The position numbers were made by a program, and so were the translations under genes. The notes under the pieces were generated by a model. It made no database searches. It was not told the origin of the DNA and was given only the letters and a program-made list of their open reading frames with translations. Source: Firmicutes bacterium UBA7709 (GTDB lineage Bacteria > Bacillota_A > Clostridia > Peptostreptococcales > Anaerovoracaceae). Taken from it: DNA of 9,613 bases. The stretch covers positions 1 through 9,613 of the forward strand of contig DLFX01000290.1 of the NCBI GenBank assembly GCA_002482405.1, read 5' to 3'. Below, piece after piece: positions 1 through 6,451 of the stretch; positions within the stretch are counted from its first letter, which is position 1; each line of letters starts with the position of its first letter.

Positions 1-15
1 CGACCATCGCGTAAG

Positions 16-50
16 TTCAATATTTCAGTGACTATAACATTCAATATTTC
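16..50 (+). repeat. 11-bp direct repeat upstream of arcA
   Basis: The 11-mer TTCAATATTTC occurs at 16-26 and again, identically, at 40-50. The copies are 24 bp apart start to start, a little over two helical turns. A -10-like TATAAC at 33-38 lies between them, but no convincing -35 is seen at the right distance. Paired identical half-sites just before a catabolic gene suggest a regulator binding site. They do not resemble an ARG box, so the regulator is unknown. The real promoter may lie before the window. Confidence 0.4.
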
Positions 51-83
51 GATAGCGCACGATGCGTTAGGAAGGAGAGCGTG

Positions 84-1301
84 ATGGTAAAAGGCATAAA
101 CGTTTACTCGGAAATAGGAAAGTTGAACAGCGTGCTGCTTCACAGGCTGGGCCGCGAGGTCGAGGGCCTGGTTCCGGATAACTTTGAAAGGCTCTTGTTT
201 GACGAGATCCCGTATCTGAAGGTGGCGCAGTATGAACACGATTGCTTTGCAAAGGTTTTAAGGGAAAACGGCGTCGAGGTTTTATACTTCGTGGACGAAG
301 TGGTAGCCGCCCTGGAAACAATAGAAGCGAGAAGGGCATTTGTCAAAGAATTTTTAAGGGACAGCGAAATATTTTCCGCCCATGCCATCGAGGCGATGGA
401 GGAATATCTGCTGGGAATGCCTCTGAAAGATATGGTGGAAACCATCATCGCAGGCATCAAAAAGGATGATCTGAAGATCAAAAAATCCAACTCCCTGGCT
501 GATTTCATCAACGAGGACTACCCCTATTACACGGACCCCATGCCCAACCTGTATTTTACCAGGGACCCGGGAGCCTGTGTGGGAAATGGCGTCAGCATCC
601 ACTGCATGAGCACCAAGGCCAGAAAAAGGGAATCGCTGATGCTGAAATATGTCCATTTATACAACAAGGGATTTATGCCGGCAGGAACGGATAAATGGTA
701 TGATTACGAAGGGCCGAACCCCATCGAAGGCGGAGATATTCTGGTGCTTTCACCGGAAATCGTCGCCATCGGACTGAGCCAGAGAACCTCGGCGGACGCC
801 ATTGAAATTTTTGCGGAACGGCTGCTGAACCATTCCAACAGCTTCCGTAAGATCCTGGTATTCGAAATACCGAAGCGCCGTGCGTTCATGCATCTGGATA
901 CCGTATTCACCATGGTGGATTACGACAAGTTCACCATCCATCCTGAAATCGAGGGACCGCTGCATATCTACGAGGTCACCTTGGATAAAGACAGGCGGCC
1001 GGTATTCAAAAGCAGCACCGACGAGTTGGAGACGGTTCTGAAAAGGGAACTGAAGCTGCCGGCCGTTCAGCTGATCAGGTGCGGCGGATCGGATCGGATC
1101 GCCGCACAGAGAGAGCAGTGGAGCGACGCCTCCAATACGTTAGCCATCGCTCCGGGAGTCGTCATCACCTATGACAGAAATCATGTGACCAACGAGCTTC
1201 TCGAAAACTGCGGCGTAAAGGTCATCACCATTCCAAGCTCGGAGCTTTCGAGAGGAAGAGGCGGCCCGCGGTGCATGAGCATGCCAGTCAACAGAGACTA
1301 A
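84..1301 (+). CDS. arcA: Arginine deiminase
   Basis: Cytoplasmic enzyme that hydrolyses L-arginine to L-citrulline and ammonia, the first step of the arginine deiminase (ADI) pathway. The 405-residue product has the usual family length and all expected signatures: PNLYFTRDP (Asp about 161), EGGDI (Glu about 216), MHLDTVF (His about 270, Asp about 272) and the C-terminal RGGPRCMSMP with the nucleophilic cysteine at about 397. A GTG at 81 is in frame, but AAGGAG at 72-77 sits 6 nt before the ATG at 84 and only 3 nt before the GTG, so the ATG is chosen. The gene is 52 nt upstream of arcC with no terminator between, so the two are probably co-transcribed. No ornithine carbamoyltransferase gene is seen adjacent. 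Identity is seen from motifs; regulation is unknown apart from the direct repeat upstream. Confidence 0.97.
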   Translation: MVKGINVYSEIGKLNSVLLHRLGREVEGLVPDNFERLLFDEIPYLKVAQYEHDCFAKVLRENGVEVLYFVDEVVAALETIEARRAFVKEFLRDSEIFSAHAIEAMEEYLLGMPLKDMVETIIAGIKKDDLKIKKSNSLADFINEDYPYYTDPMPNLYFTRDPGACVGNGVSIHCMSTKARKRESLMLKYVHLYNKGFMPAGTDKWYDYEGPNPIEGGDILVLSPEIVAIGLSQRTSADAIEIFAERLLNHSNSFRKILVFEIPKRRAFMHLDTVFTMVDYDKFTIHPEIEGPLHIYEVTLDKDRRPVFKSSTDELETVLKRELKLPAVQLIRCGGSDRIAAQREQWSDASNTLAIAPGVVITYDRNHVTNELLENCGVKVITIPSSELSRGRGGPRCMSMPVNRD

Positions 1302-1353
1302 ACGGTGGTCGCAACAGACACATAAAAATAAAACGCGATAAGGAGAATTGAAC

Positions 1354-2301
1354 ATGTGCAAAGGTAAGATTGTAATCGCCCTCGGGGGTAACGCCCTTCA
1401 GGCCTTTAATTCCCCGCCTACCGCGGAAGCGCAGCTTGAGGTCGTAAGAAAGACCTGTGACTATATCGCGCAGATCGTAGCCAACGATTATGAAATCGCT
1501 CTGGTTCACGGGAACGGTCCCCAGGTAGGCAGAATATTGCTGGCGTCCGAGACCGCAAAGGACGTCACGCCGGTGATGCCCTTCGACGTCTGCGGCGCCA
1601 TGAGCCAGGGATACATTGGGTATCATATTCAGCAATCGATGCATGAAGCGCTGATCCGGATAAAAAAGGACTACGTTCCGGTGGTGACCATCGTGACCCA
1701 GATGGTGGTCGACAAGAACGATCCGGCCTTTAAAAATCCGACGAAGCCCATCGGTCCCTTCTACACGGAAGAGGAAGCGAAGAAAGCAGCGGCTGAGATG
1801 CATTACGTCATGAAAGAGGACGCGGGACGCGGCTGGCGCCGGGTGGTCGCTTCTCCAATCCCTACCCGCATTGTGGAAATCGATTCCATCAAGCGGTTAT
1901 GGGATTCCACAATCGTCGTCTTTGCAGGGGGCGGCGGCATTCCGGTCATCCAGCGTGAAGACGGCTCCTATGAAGGCGTCGCGGCTGTCATCGACAAGGA
2001 TTATGCCGCGGAGTTGCTGGCGGAGCAGGTCGGAGTCGACACCCTGCTGATCCTTACGGAAGTCGAAAAGGTGGCGATCAACTTCAACAAGCCGGATCAG
2101 AAGGATCTGGACCGCCTGACGGTGGAAGAAGCGGAGAAGTATATCGCAGAGGGGCACTTCGCCCCCGGAAGCATGCTTCCAAAGGTTCAGGCGGCGGTAA
2201 AGTTCGCGAAATCGGGAGAGGGCAAGAAGGCCATCATCACTTCCCTTTTCAAGGCGGTGGACGCTTTGGAGGGCAAGACGGGAACCCATATAACGGCATA
2301 G
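1354..2301 (+). CDS. arcC: Carbamate kinase
   Basis: Cytoplasmic kinase that transfers phosphate from carbamoyl phosphate to ADP, giving ATP, CO2 and ammonia; this is the energy-yielding last step of the ADI pathway. The 315-residue product matches the family length. Visible signatures are the N-terminal IALGGNALQ, LVHGNGPQVG near residue 50, DAGRGWRRVVASP in the middle, VFAGGGGIPV, DKDYAAELLA and the C-terminal FAPGSMLPKVQAA. A TTG at 1348 is in frame, but AAGGAG at 1340-1345 is 8 nt before the ATG at 1354 and only 2 nt before the TTG, so translation should begin M-C-K-G-K. It follows arcA on the same strand and is closed by a strong terminator. Carbamate kinases are also used in purine and allantoin catabolism, but the arcA neighbour points to arginine fermentation. 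Confidence 0.97.
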   Translation: MCKGKIVIALGGNALQAFNSPPTAEAQLEVVRKTCDYIAQIVANDYEIALVHGNGPQVGRILLASETAKDVTPVMPFDVCGAMSQGYIGYHIQQSMHEALIRIKKDYVPVVTIVTQMVVDKNDPAFKNPTKPIGPFYTEEEAKKAAAEMHYVMKEDAGRGWRRVVASPIPTRIVEIDSIKRLWDSTIVVFAGGGGIPVIQREDGSYEGVAAVIDKDYAAELLAEQVGVDTLLILTEVEKVAINFNKPDQKDLDRLTVEEAEKYIAEGHFAPGSMLPKVQAAVKFAKSGEGKKAIITSLFKAVDALEGKTGTHITA

Positions 2302-2312
2302 CGTAAAATAAA

Positions 2313-2352
2313 AGACAGGGATTCATGCGCTGAATCCCTGTCTCTATTTTTT
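2313..2352 (+). terminator. Rho-independent terminator after arcC (bidirectional)
   Basis: A perfect 13-bp stem, AGACAGGGATTCA at 2313-2325 and its complement at 2331-2343, encloses a 5-nt loop and is followed by CTATTTTTT. On the minus strand the same stem is followed by TTTTATTTTA, so it can also stop transcription arriving from the convergent anti-sigma gene at 2430. Confidence 0.93.
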
Positions 2353-2387
2353 GTTGTGCATGACAATTTCTTATTTTGCCCGGTTTC

Positions 2388-2413
2388 GTCGGTGTTATCG
2401 GTCGGTGTTATCG
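2388..2413. repeat. Perfect tandem duplication of a 13-mer
   Basis: GTCGGTGTTATCG occurs twice head to tail with no mismatch, between the arcC terminator and the end of the anti-sigma gene. It looks like a recent slippage duplication. No function is evident. Confidence 0.7.
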
Positions 2414-2424
2414 CCAGTTGATTT

Positions 2425-2442
2425 GATCATCAGTCGATGATC
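2425..2442. repeat. Inverted repeat over the anti-sigma stop codon
   Basis: GATCATC at 2425-2431 and GATGATC at 2436-2442 form a perfect 7-bp stem with a 4-nt loop that contains the minus-strand stop codon. No T-run follows on the minus strand, so it is not an intrinsic terminator by itself. It could protect the mRNA 3' end or be chance. Confidence 0.3.
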
Positions 2443-3236
2443 TCCTTTGCCATGCTTATCAGTTCATCCTTTTCGATGCCGTACCCCTGATCCATCAGGT
2501 TGTAGGCGATGCCGTCCTTGACCCAATTTACATATTGAACCTCTGAGGTCCGGATATCGTCGGAACCGTCGCAGCTGATCCACAGCGTGCCCTGATCCAT
2601 CTGGCGCTGCTCTTCCTCCGTTGGAACGTAGTCCTCAGGAGCCAGCATCGTCGTCACCTTGGAATAAGTCAGATCGATATCGCCGTCAGGAATGATCTCA
2701 TCGTTTGCATTGCCATTCTCATACAGCTCCGGTCTGTCCAAATGCGTATTCAGGCTCATGATCTGCCCCTTTTGAGTATCCTCGTTGTCATAATAGAATG
2801 AAATGCCTTTGTACATTATCGCCGTATTGCCATCGCTGTCCAAGCCTTCAGTGTCGCTGACAGCAGCGGATTTAAACTGGAAGCCGTTTGAAAAAGCTTC
2901 GACGTAATCGGGGCTGAAACCAGTGGCCTTTTCAACCTGACGCGCAGCGGGAAACTCGTCGAAAGTTTTGGTTGAATGGCTTTGAAGACTGCTGATCTGT
3001 GATGCCGCAAAGACGGCGGTGCTGGACAGGATGAGGGCGAGAGCCAGAATGAGCGCGGGCTTCATCCTTCCTGATTTAAAAACTTTATTCATTTCAATAC
3101 TTCCCCTTTTCTTATCATTGATTTCTGAGCTGACTCTGTCGAACAATGTGTCCGACGGTATCATTTCACCTGCTTTGCTATGTAAAGCCTCTTTCATACA
3201 TTTATCATAGAACTGATTCATATCCGGCTTTTCCAT
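2430..3236 (-). CDS. Probable membrane anti-sigma factor
   Basis: Probable regulator that holds the upstream-encoded ECF sigma factor at the membrane until an external signal is received. This role is inferred from gene order and topology. The 268-residue product has a charged cytosolic N-terminus (about 1-57), one hydrophobic segment at about 59-78 preceded by lysine and arginine, and a roughly 190-residue acidic extracytoplasmic region rich in Asp, Glu and Tyr. No zinc-binding HxxxCxxC anti-sigma motif is present. This matches clostridial single-pass anti-sigma proteins with a C-terminal domain of unknown function; I cannot assign the exact family. The start has a strong AAGGAGG at 3246-3252, 9 nt upstream, lying inside the sigma gene. 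The two genes overlap by 32 nt, which suggests translational coupling. The transcript should end at the bidirectional terminator near 2313. Confidence 0.78.
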   Translation of the reverse strand: MEKPDMNQFYDKCMKEALHSKAGEMIPSDTLFDRVSSEINDKKRGSIEMNKVFKSGRMKPALILALALILSSTAVFAASQISSLQSHSTKTFDEFPAARQVEKATGFSPDYVEAFSNGFQFKSAAVSDTEGLDSDGNTAIMYKGISFYYDNEDTQKGQIMSLNTHLDRPELYENGNANDEIIPDGDIDLTYSKVTTMLAPEDYVPTEEEQRQMDQGTLWISCDGSDDIRTSEVQYVNWVKDGIAYNLMDQGYGIEKDELISMAKEIID

Positions 3237-3789
3237 AATATCCGTCCTCCTTTAATTGTAAGTTCTCCAAATTGCGTTTCAGAATTTTTCTTGAAGAATG
3301 AAGTCTGGACTTCACCGTTCCTTCCATGCAGCCCATGACCCGGGCTATTTCTTTCGTGCTCAGCCCGCTGTAGTAGAACAGCATGACGGTGGTCCGCTTC
3401 TTTTTATCCAGCTTTTGTATCTGCTTGCACAGCGTGTTCGTCAGTTCCGTTTCCAGGTATTGCTGTTCGACGCTTTTCTCTTCAGAGGTCTTTGACTGAT
3501 CGAAGACCTCCTCCACCGGCACGCTCCTTTTTTCAGCTGCGGCATACCGCCACGCGGTCCGTACCAGCAACCGGTAAAACCAGGTCTTGAAGCATTCCGG
3601 ATTCTGGAGCCTTCCGATTTCAAAATAGCATTTTACAAAGGCTTCCTGGGCCACGTCTTCCGCCGCCGCCTGGCTGCCGGTGATGTGATACGCCGTCCGG
3701 ACAGCTTTGTCCCTGTATAGATCGAACAGTTTTCTGAAGGAATCGGAGTCGCCGTTCTGAATGTTTATGATCAGTTCTGATTCATTCAT
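3205..3789 (-). CDS. ECF-type RNA polymerase sigma factor
   Basis: Alternative sigma factor (sigma-70 family, extracytoplasmic-function group) that directs RNA polymerase to a small regulon. The 194-residue product has only the two ECF domains. Sigma region 2 spans about 18-84, with the hallmark AAEDVAQEAFVKCY and the aromatic run FKTWFYRLLVRTAW. Sigma region 4 spans about 118-172, with the helix-turn-helix LSTKEIARVMGCMEGTVKSR. Region 3 is absent, as expected. The ATG at 3789 has AGGAGG 9 nt upstream. It overlaps the putative anti-sigma gene by 32 nt. Two possible promoters precede it: a near ECF-like one at 3821-3850 and a distant sigma-A promoter that first transcribes a T-box leader. The regulon and the inducing signal cannot be read from the sequence. 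Confidence 0.93.
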   Translation of the reverse strand: MNESELIINIQNGDSDSFRKLFDLYRDKAVRTAYHITGSQAAAEDVAQEAFVKCYFEIGRLQNPECFKTWFYRLLVRTAWRYAAAEKRSVPVEEVFDQSKTSEEKSVEQQYLETELTNTLCKQIQKLDKKKRTTVMLFYYSGLSTKEIARVMGCMEGTVKSRLHSSRKILKRNLENLQLKEDGYYGKAGYESVL

Positions 3790-3820
3790 GAAATCCCCTC
3801 CTAGATTGGTGCACCTGTAT

Positions 3821-3850
3821 ATAAGAGCACCGAAACGGGAAAACGGTTCA
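3821..3850 (-). promoter_or_regulatory. Candidate autoregulatory ECF promoter
   Basis: On the minus strand TGAACC (3850-3845) is followed, 17 nt later, by CTCTTAT (3827-3821), about 30 nt before the sigma ribosome binding site. An AAC-containing -35 element upstream of an ECF sigma gene is the usual pattern for self-activation. It does not fit a vegetative promoter, since no -10 hexamer is correctly spaced from it. CCGTTTCG occurs twice nearby (complements at 3831-3838 and 3862-3869). This assignment is inferred. Confidence 0.4.
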
Positions 3851-3866
3851 AAGTTTTTTAGCGAAA

Positions 3867-3905
3867 CGGAAAAACTCCATTCCGGCTAAAGCCGGGGAGT
3901 TTCCG
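3867..3905. repeat. Large palindrome 1
   Basis: An outer arm CGGAAAAACTCC at 3867-3878 pairs with GGAGTTTCCG at 3896-3905 (two bulged A). An inner stem CCGGC-TAAA-GCCGG occupies 3882-3895. No T-run follows on either strand. The shape, with a CCGG-TAAA-CCGG hairpin inside a longer stem, recalls subterminal hairpins of IS200/IS605-type elements. No transposase gene or fragment is present. Confidence 0.55.
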
Positions 3906-3909
3906 TATG

Positions 3910-3948
3910 GTGCCTGCCGACGTTTGCTCCGCAAACGGGGCTAGGTGC
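3910..3948. repeat. Large palindrome 2
   Basis: A perfect 7-bp stem CGTTTGC (3921-3927) and GCAAACG (3931-3937) with loop TCC sits inside an outer helix of GTGCCTGCC (3910-3918) with GGCTAGGTGC (3939-3948). The outer helix needs G-U pairs when read as plus-strand RNA or DNA and would be mismatched on the minus strand. It lies 5 nt from palindrome 1 and directly after the T-box terminator. Function unknown. Confidence 0.5.
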
Positions 3949-3950
3949 GC

Positions 3951-3985
3951 AAAAAAAGCTTCCGTCCTGCAAAGGACGAAAGCTT
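3951..3985 (-). terminator. T-box attenuator terminator
   Basis: Read on the minus strand, AAGCTTTCGTCC pairs with GGACGGAAGCTT around the loop TTTGCA and is followed by seven T. One pair is T-G on the minus strand but C-A on the plus strand, so the element belongs to minus-strand RNA. Its 5' arm, with TCGTCC, is also the partner of the T-box antiterminator, so the two folds are mutually exclusive. Confidence 0.9.
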
Positions 3986-4212
3986 ATAGCTGTCGTTATA
4001 CCACCTGTTACTGCATACCAACATACGCGTTCCCTGTAACGGGGGAAAACCGTCAAAACCTACTTCCCGGCATTGCTGCATGGGCTTCGGCCTGCGACTC
4101 AGGAGTGATTTTCCGCCGTTTTCTACTGGTATCGGGCTCCCACCGTCCCCGACTCGCTGCGACGTTTGAAAAAGACGTACTCTCTCCATCACGGTCTTTA
4201 TCGATTGATGTT
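3951..4212 (-). promoter_or_regulatory. T-box leader, isoleucine specifier (ATC)
   Basis: cis-acting RNA that senses tRNA aminoacylation and terminates transcription unless uncharged cognate tRNA binds. All main parts are visible on the minus strand. AGAGAGT lies near the 5' end (4185-4179). The Stem I distal hairpin is TCGGG/CCCGA at 4152-4132, with GGTGGGAG in the loop. The specifier ATC at 4109-4107 is followed by ACTCCTGAGT, the usual 3' side of Stem I. The T-box core AGGTGGTATAACGA lies near 4006-3993, and the terminator follows. In the antiterminator AGG pairs with CCT and ACGA with TCGT, leaving the 7-nt bulge TGGTATA. TGGT would pair with the ACCA end of a tRNA whose discriminator base is A, which fits tRNA-Ile(GAU). 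No aminoacyl-tRNA synthetase, transport or biosynthesis gene follows; the next gene is the ECF sigma factor, about 160 nt beyond the terminator. Confidence 0.9.
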
Positions 4213-4218
4213 GAATTC

Positions 4219-4247
4219 AGTATAGTGAAAAGAAATCTGTTTGTCAA
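4219..4247 (-). promoter_or_regulatory. Strong sigma-A promoter of the T-box leader
   Basis: On the minus strand a consensus -35 TTGACA (4247-4242) is followed after exactly 17 nt by TATACT (4224-4219), a 5-of-6 match to the -10. Transcription should start near 4212, about 25 nt before the AGAGAGT motif of the leader. This is the best vegetative promoter in the window. It shows that the T-box is an independent transcription unit and not read only from the upstream gene. Confidence 0.88.
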
Positions 4248-4286
4248 GATGAAATTTCAGGATTTTTTTTGTTATAAACCAACAAA

Positions 4287-6380
4287 TCAATTGAATAAGT
4301 TTTTACACAAATTATAAAGCGCCATGGTAAACTCGATTTTTCCCTCAGAGCCTTGGTCGAATTTGACGCCGTACTCGTAATAATTTTCCTCAAGCTCCTG
4401 GATCCAGATCGGGTATCCGCAGATCTCCACTTTTTTGTCCTCCTGCATTTGGATCATAAATTGAAGCGTCAGCTCTTTGTTCACGGGAAGCCTGATTTCC
4501 GAAGCAAAGCATAGCCCGTCCGAACTGATATTTTTTACGTTCACCTTCATCTTGTCGACCTGGAATTTCCCCGAGACCCCCGTGATGGACATCATCGCCT
4601 CCAGGGGCTTGGGAAGCTTGATCCTGAGGTACTTTCGCATGTCCTCCCTTTCCTGCTTTTCACTGAGGCCCTGATAGGGCGGACACGTTTCATTTACCAG
4701 CAGCTGTTCAAATTCCTTCACCGGCATCGGCTTATTATAAATAAATCCCTGCCCGGTATAGCAGTTCAACCCCTTCAGACATGTCAGCTGCTCCTCATTC
4801 TCGATTCCCTCGGCTACCAGCTTGATTCTGAGCTCCTGGGCCAGGTCGATGACGGATCTGGTAACGATGGTGCTGGCGTCGTCCGCCATTACATTCTTGA
4901 CGAAGGAACGGTCTATCTTTAAAATATCGATATTGAAAGTACTCAGATAGGACAGCGAGGAAAATCCCGTTCCGAAATCGTCCAGAGCAACCTGAATCCC
5001 CGCATCCTGCAGCCTCTGAATATCTACGATGGCTTTTTCGGGATTTTTCATAAAGATGCTTTCCGTGATCTCCATGATCAGAAAGTGGGGGTCCAGCTCG
5101 AATTCCCGGATCGTATTGATGATATTCTCCACAAAATGCTTTTCAAAGAACTGAATGCTGGAATAATTCACCGAAACCTTGATGGGAGACATTCCCTGCT
5201 CCATCCAGCTCTTATAGTTTTTGCAGACCTCCCGAAGCATCCAGTTCCCCATCTTGATAATAAATCCGCTCTCCTCCGCAAGGGAGATAAATTCATTGGG
5301 CGAAACCATCCCCCATTCGGGATGATTCCAGCGAATCAGTGCCTCCGCTCCCAGGATCTCGCTGGTTTCCAGCTTGACCAGCGCCTGATAGTAGACTTGA
5401 AGCTGATTTCTCTCGATGGTTTTCAGCAGGTCGTTGCGAAGAACAACCTGTTTATAGATCTGTATTCCAATATCTGAGGAATAAAACCGATACCGGTTTT
5501 TCCCCTCGTGTTTGGCCCGCAGCAGGGATATATTAGCATAGTTGATCAGCAGATCAGGGTCCTTTTCATCAAAGGGATACATGCTGATTCCAAGGCTCAC
5601 CGACATATCCAGCTCGTAGAGATCCACCTTGTAGGCGTCTATGAATAAATCCTTGATTTTTCTTACAGCCTCTTCATATTCCCACTTCCGATTTAAATTT
5701 TGTATGATGATCGCAAACTGGTCGCCGCTGTAACGGCAAAGGAACCCGTCGCCGTTCAAGAATTCCTGTAAGCGGCAGGCGACCTGAAGAATGAGCTGAT
5801 CTCCGAGCTGATATCCCAAAGCGTCGTTTACATAGCGGAAGCTGTCGATATCGAGCATGATCAGAGCAAAACTGAAGTTCGGATCGGTGTTCTCCTGACT
5901 GAGCTGCTTCATTTTATTTTTCAAAAAAACTCTGTTGGGAAGCTTTGTCAGTTCGTCGTGAGTGGCTAGATATTCGATCTCCTTCTGGTCCTCAATGCGA
6001 TCCGTAATATCGCTCCAGTTGATTACGAGGCCCTGGATGGAGGGCTCCGTCAATTGGTTGGTGATCGTATATGTAAGGTAATTCAATTTTCCGTTTATGT
6101 CTTTGACCGTCAGTTCGCCCTGCATTTTTTCCTCAGGGTATTGAAGGACGTAATCCACCATATAGATGAATTTCTCTTTATCATCTTCTTCCGTCACCAG
6201 CTCCAGCGTGCATTTTCCGATTCGCTCCTCTGCCGGTATTCCGGTGACCTTTTCCCCCGCGGGGCTTATATATTGAATTATGAGGTCGGGAGTAATGATC
6301 TCAAAGATGTCGCTGGATTGCTGCACCAGCACTTGAAACCGATTCCCGGATATGTAATTCTTTATGTCCTCAGGCTGCAA
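4287..6380 (-). CDS. PAS-GGDEF-EAL-PilZ c-di-GMP phosphodiesterase
   Basis: Cytoplasmic c-di-GMP signalling protein, no membrane segment seen. Numbering is from the TTG at 6380 (697 aa). PAS sensor is at about 12-128, GGDEF domain 135-300, EAL domain 305-560, PilZ 580-690. The GGDEF signature is RYSGDQF instead of GGDEF and the RxxD inhibitory site is absent, so cyclase activity is doubtful. The EAL domain keeps AEALIRWNHP, the Asn of SVNYSS, EITES, ALDDFGTGFSSL, KIDRSFV and AEGIE, so it should hydrolyse c-di-GMP to pGpG. The PilZ domain keeps RKYLR (RxxxR) and NISSDG (NxSxxG), so it should bind c-di-GMP. An in-frame TTG at 6464 would add 28 residues. It has no ribosome binding site and its codons lie in an RNA hairpin, whereas GGGAGGG lies 7 nt before the TTG at 6380. 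The exact start remains uncertain. No terminator is visible after the stop. Confidence 0.93.
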   Translation of the reverse strand: MQPEDIKNYISGNRFQVLVQQSSDIFEIITPDLIIQYISPAGEKVTGIPAEERIGKCTLELVTEEDDKEKFIYMVDYVLQYPEEKMQGELTVKDINGKLNYLTYTITNQLTEPSIQGLVINWSDITDRIEDQKEIEYLATHDELTKLPNRVFLKNKMKQLSQENTDPNFSFALIMLDIDSFRYVNDALGYQLGDQLILQVACRLQEFLNGDGFLCRYSGDQFAIIIQNLNRKWEYEEAVRKIKDLFIDAYKVDLYELDMSVSLGISMYPFDEKDPDLLINYANISLLRAKHEGKNRYRFYSSDIGIQIYKQVVLRNDLLKTIERNQLQVYYQALVKLETSEILGAEALIRWNHPEWGMVSPNEFISLAEESGFIIKMGNWMLREVCKNYKSWMEQGMSPIKVSVNYSSIQFFEKHFVENIINTIREFELDPHFLIMEITESIFMKNPEKAIVDIQRLQDAGIQVALDDFGTGFSSLSYLSTFNIDILKIDRSFVKNVMADDASTIVTRSVIDLAQELRIKLVAEGIENEEQLTCLKGLNCYTGQGFIYNKPMPVKEFEQLLVNETCPPYQGLSEKQEREDMRKYLRIKLPKPLEAMMSITGVSGKFQVDKMKVNVKNISSDGLCFASEIRLPVNKELTLQFMIQMQEDKKVEICGYPIWIQELEENYYEYGVKFDQGSEGKIEFTMALYNLCKNLFN

Positions 6381-6405
6381 GTCGTAACCCTCCCGGTAAT
6401 CAAAC

Positions 6406-6451
6406 GAAACCTCCAAATCGCATGCTTTTTTCGCATCAATCCGGAGGTTTC
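6406..6451 (-). promoter_or_regulatory. Long RNA hairpin before the EAL gene
   Basis: On the minus strand the arm at 6451-6443 (GAAACCTCC) pairs with 6414-6406 (GGAGGTTTC). The stem continues inward through six pairs with G-U wobbles, a one-base bulge and ATGC/GCAT around a loop of A residues, about 19 pairs in all. The wobbles are allowed only on minus-strand RNA. The hairpin follows the repeat-protein gene and precedes the GGGAGGG ribosome binding site of the EAL gene. It could be a weak terminator (TTTGATT follows), an mRNA stabiliser, or a 5'-UTR control element. Confidence 0.55.

Noticed and set aside
1288..1803. 171-codon minus-strand open frame
   Set aside because: It is a shadow of the 5' part of arcC and crosses the arcA-arcC junction; no family resemblance.
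3857..3889. Ten-codon minus-strand open frame starting ATGGAGTTT after the T-box terminator
   Set aside because: No ribosome binding site, lies partly in a palindrome, and is too short to support as a gene or leader peptide.
3790..4286. c-di-GMP riboswitch near the EAL gene
   Set aside because: The region lies 3' of the EAL gene, lacks the GEMM core, and fits a T-box in every main element.
4250..4286. Terminator for the EAL gene
   Set aside because: Only a 6-bp AT-rich dyad followed by A residues on the minus strand is seen, which is not a plausible intrinsic terminator.
3907..4317. 136-codon plus-strand open frame and two minus-strand open frames (64 and 83 codons) over the intergenic region
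   Set aside because: They cover the T-box leader, whose RNA structure explains the sequence; the encoded proteins have no recognisable family and no convincing ribosome binding site was noted.
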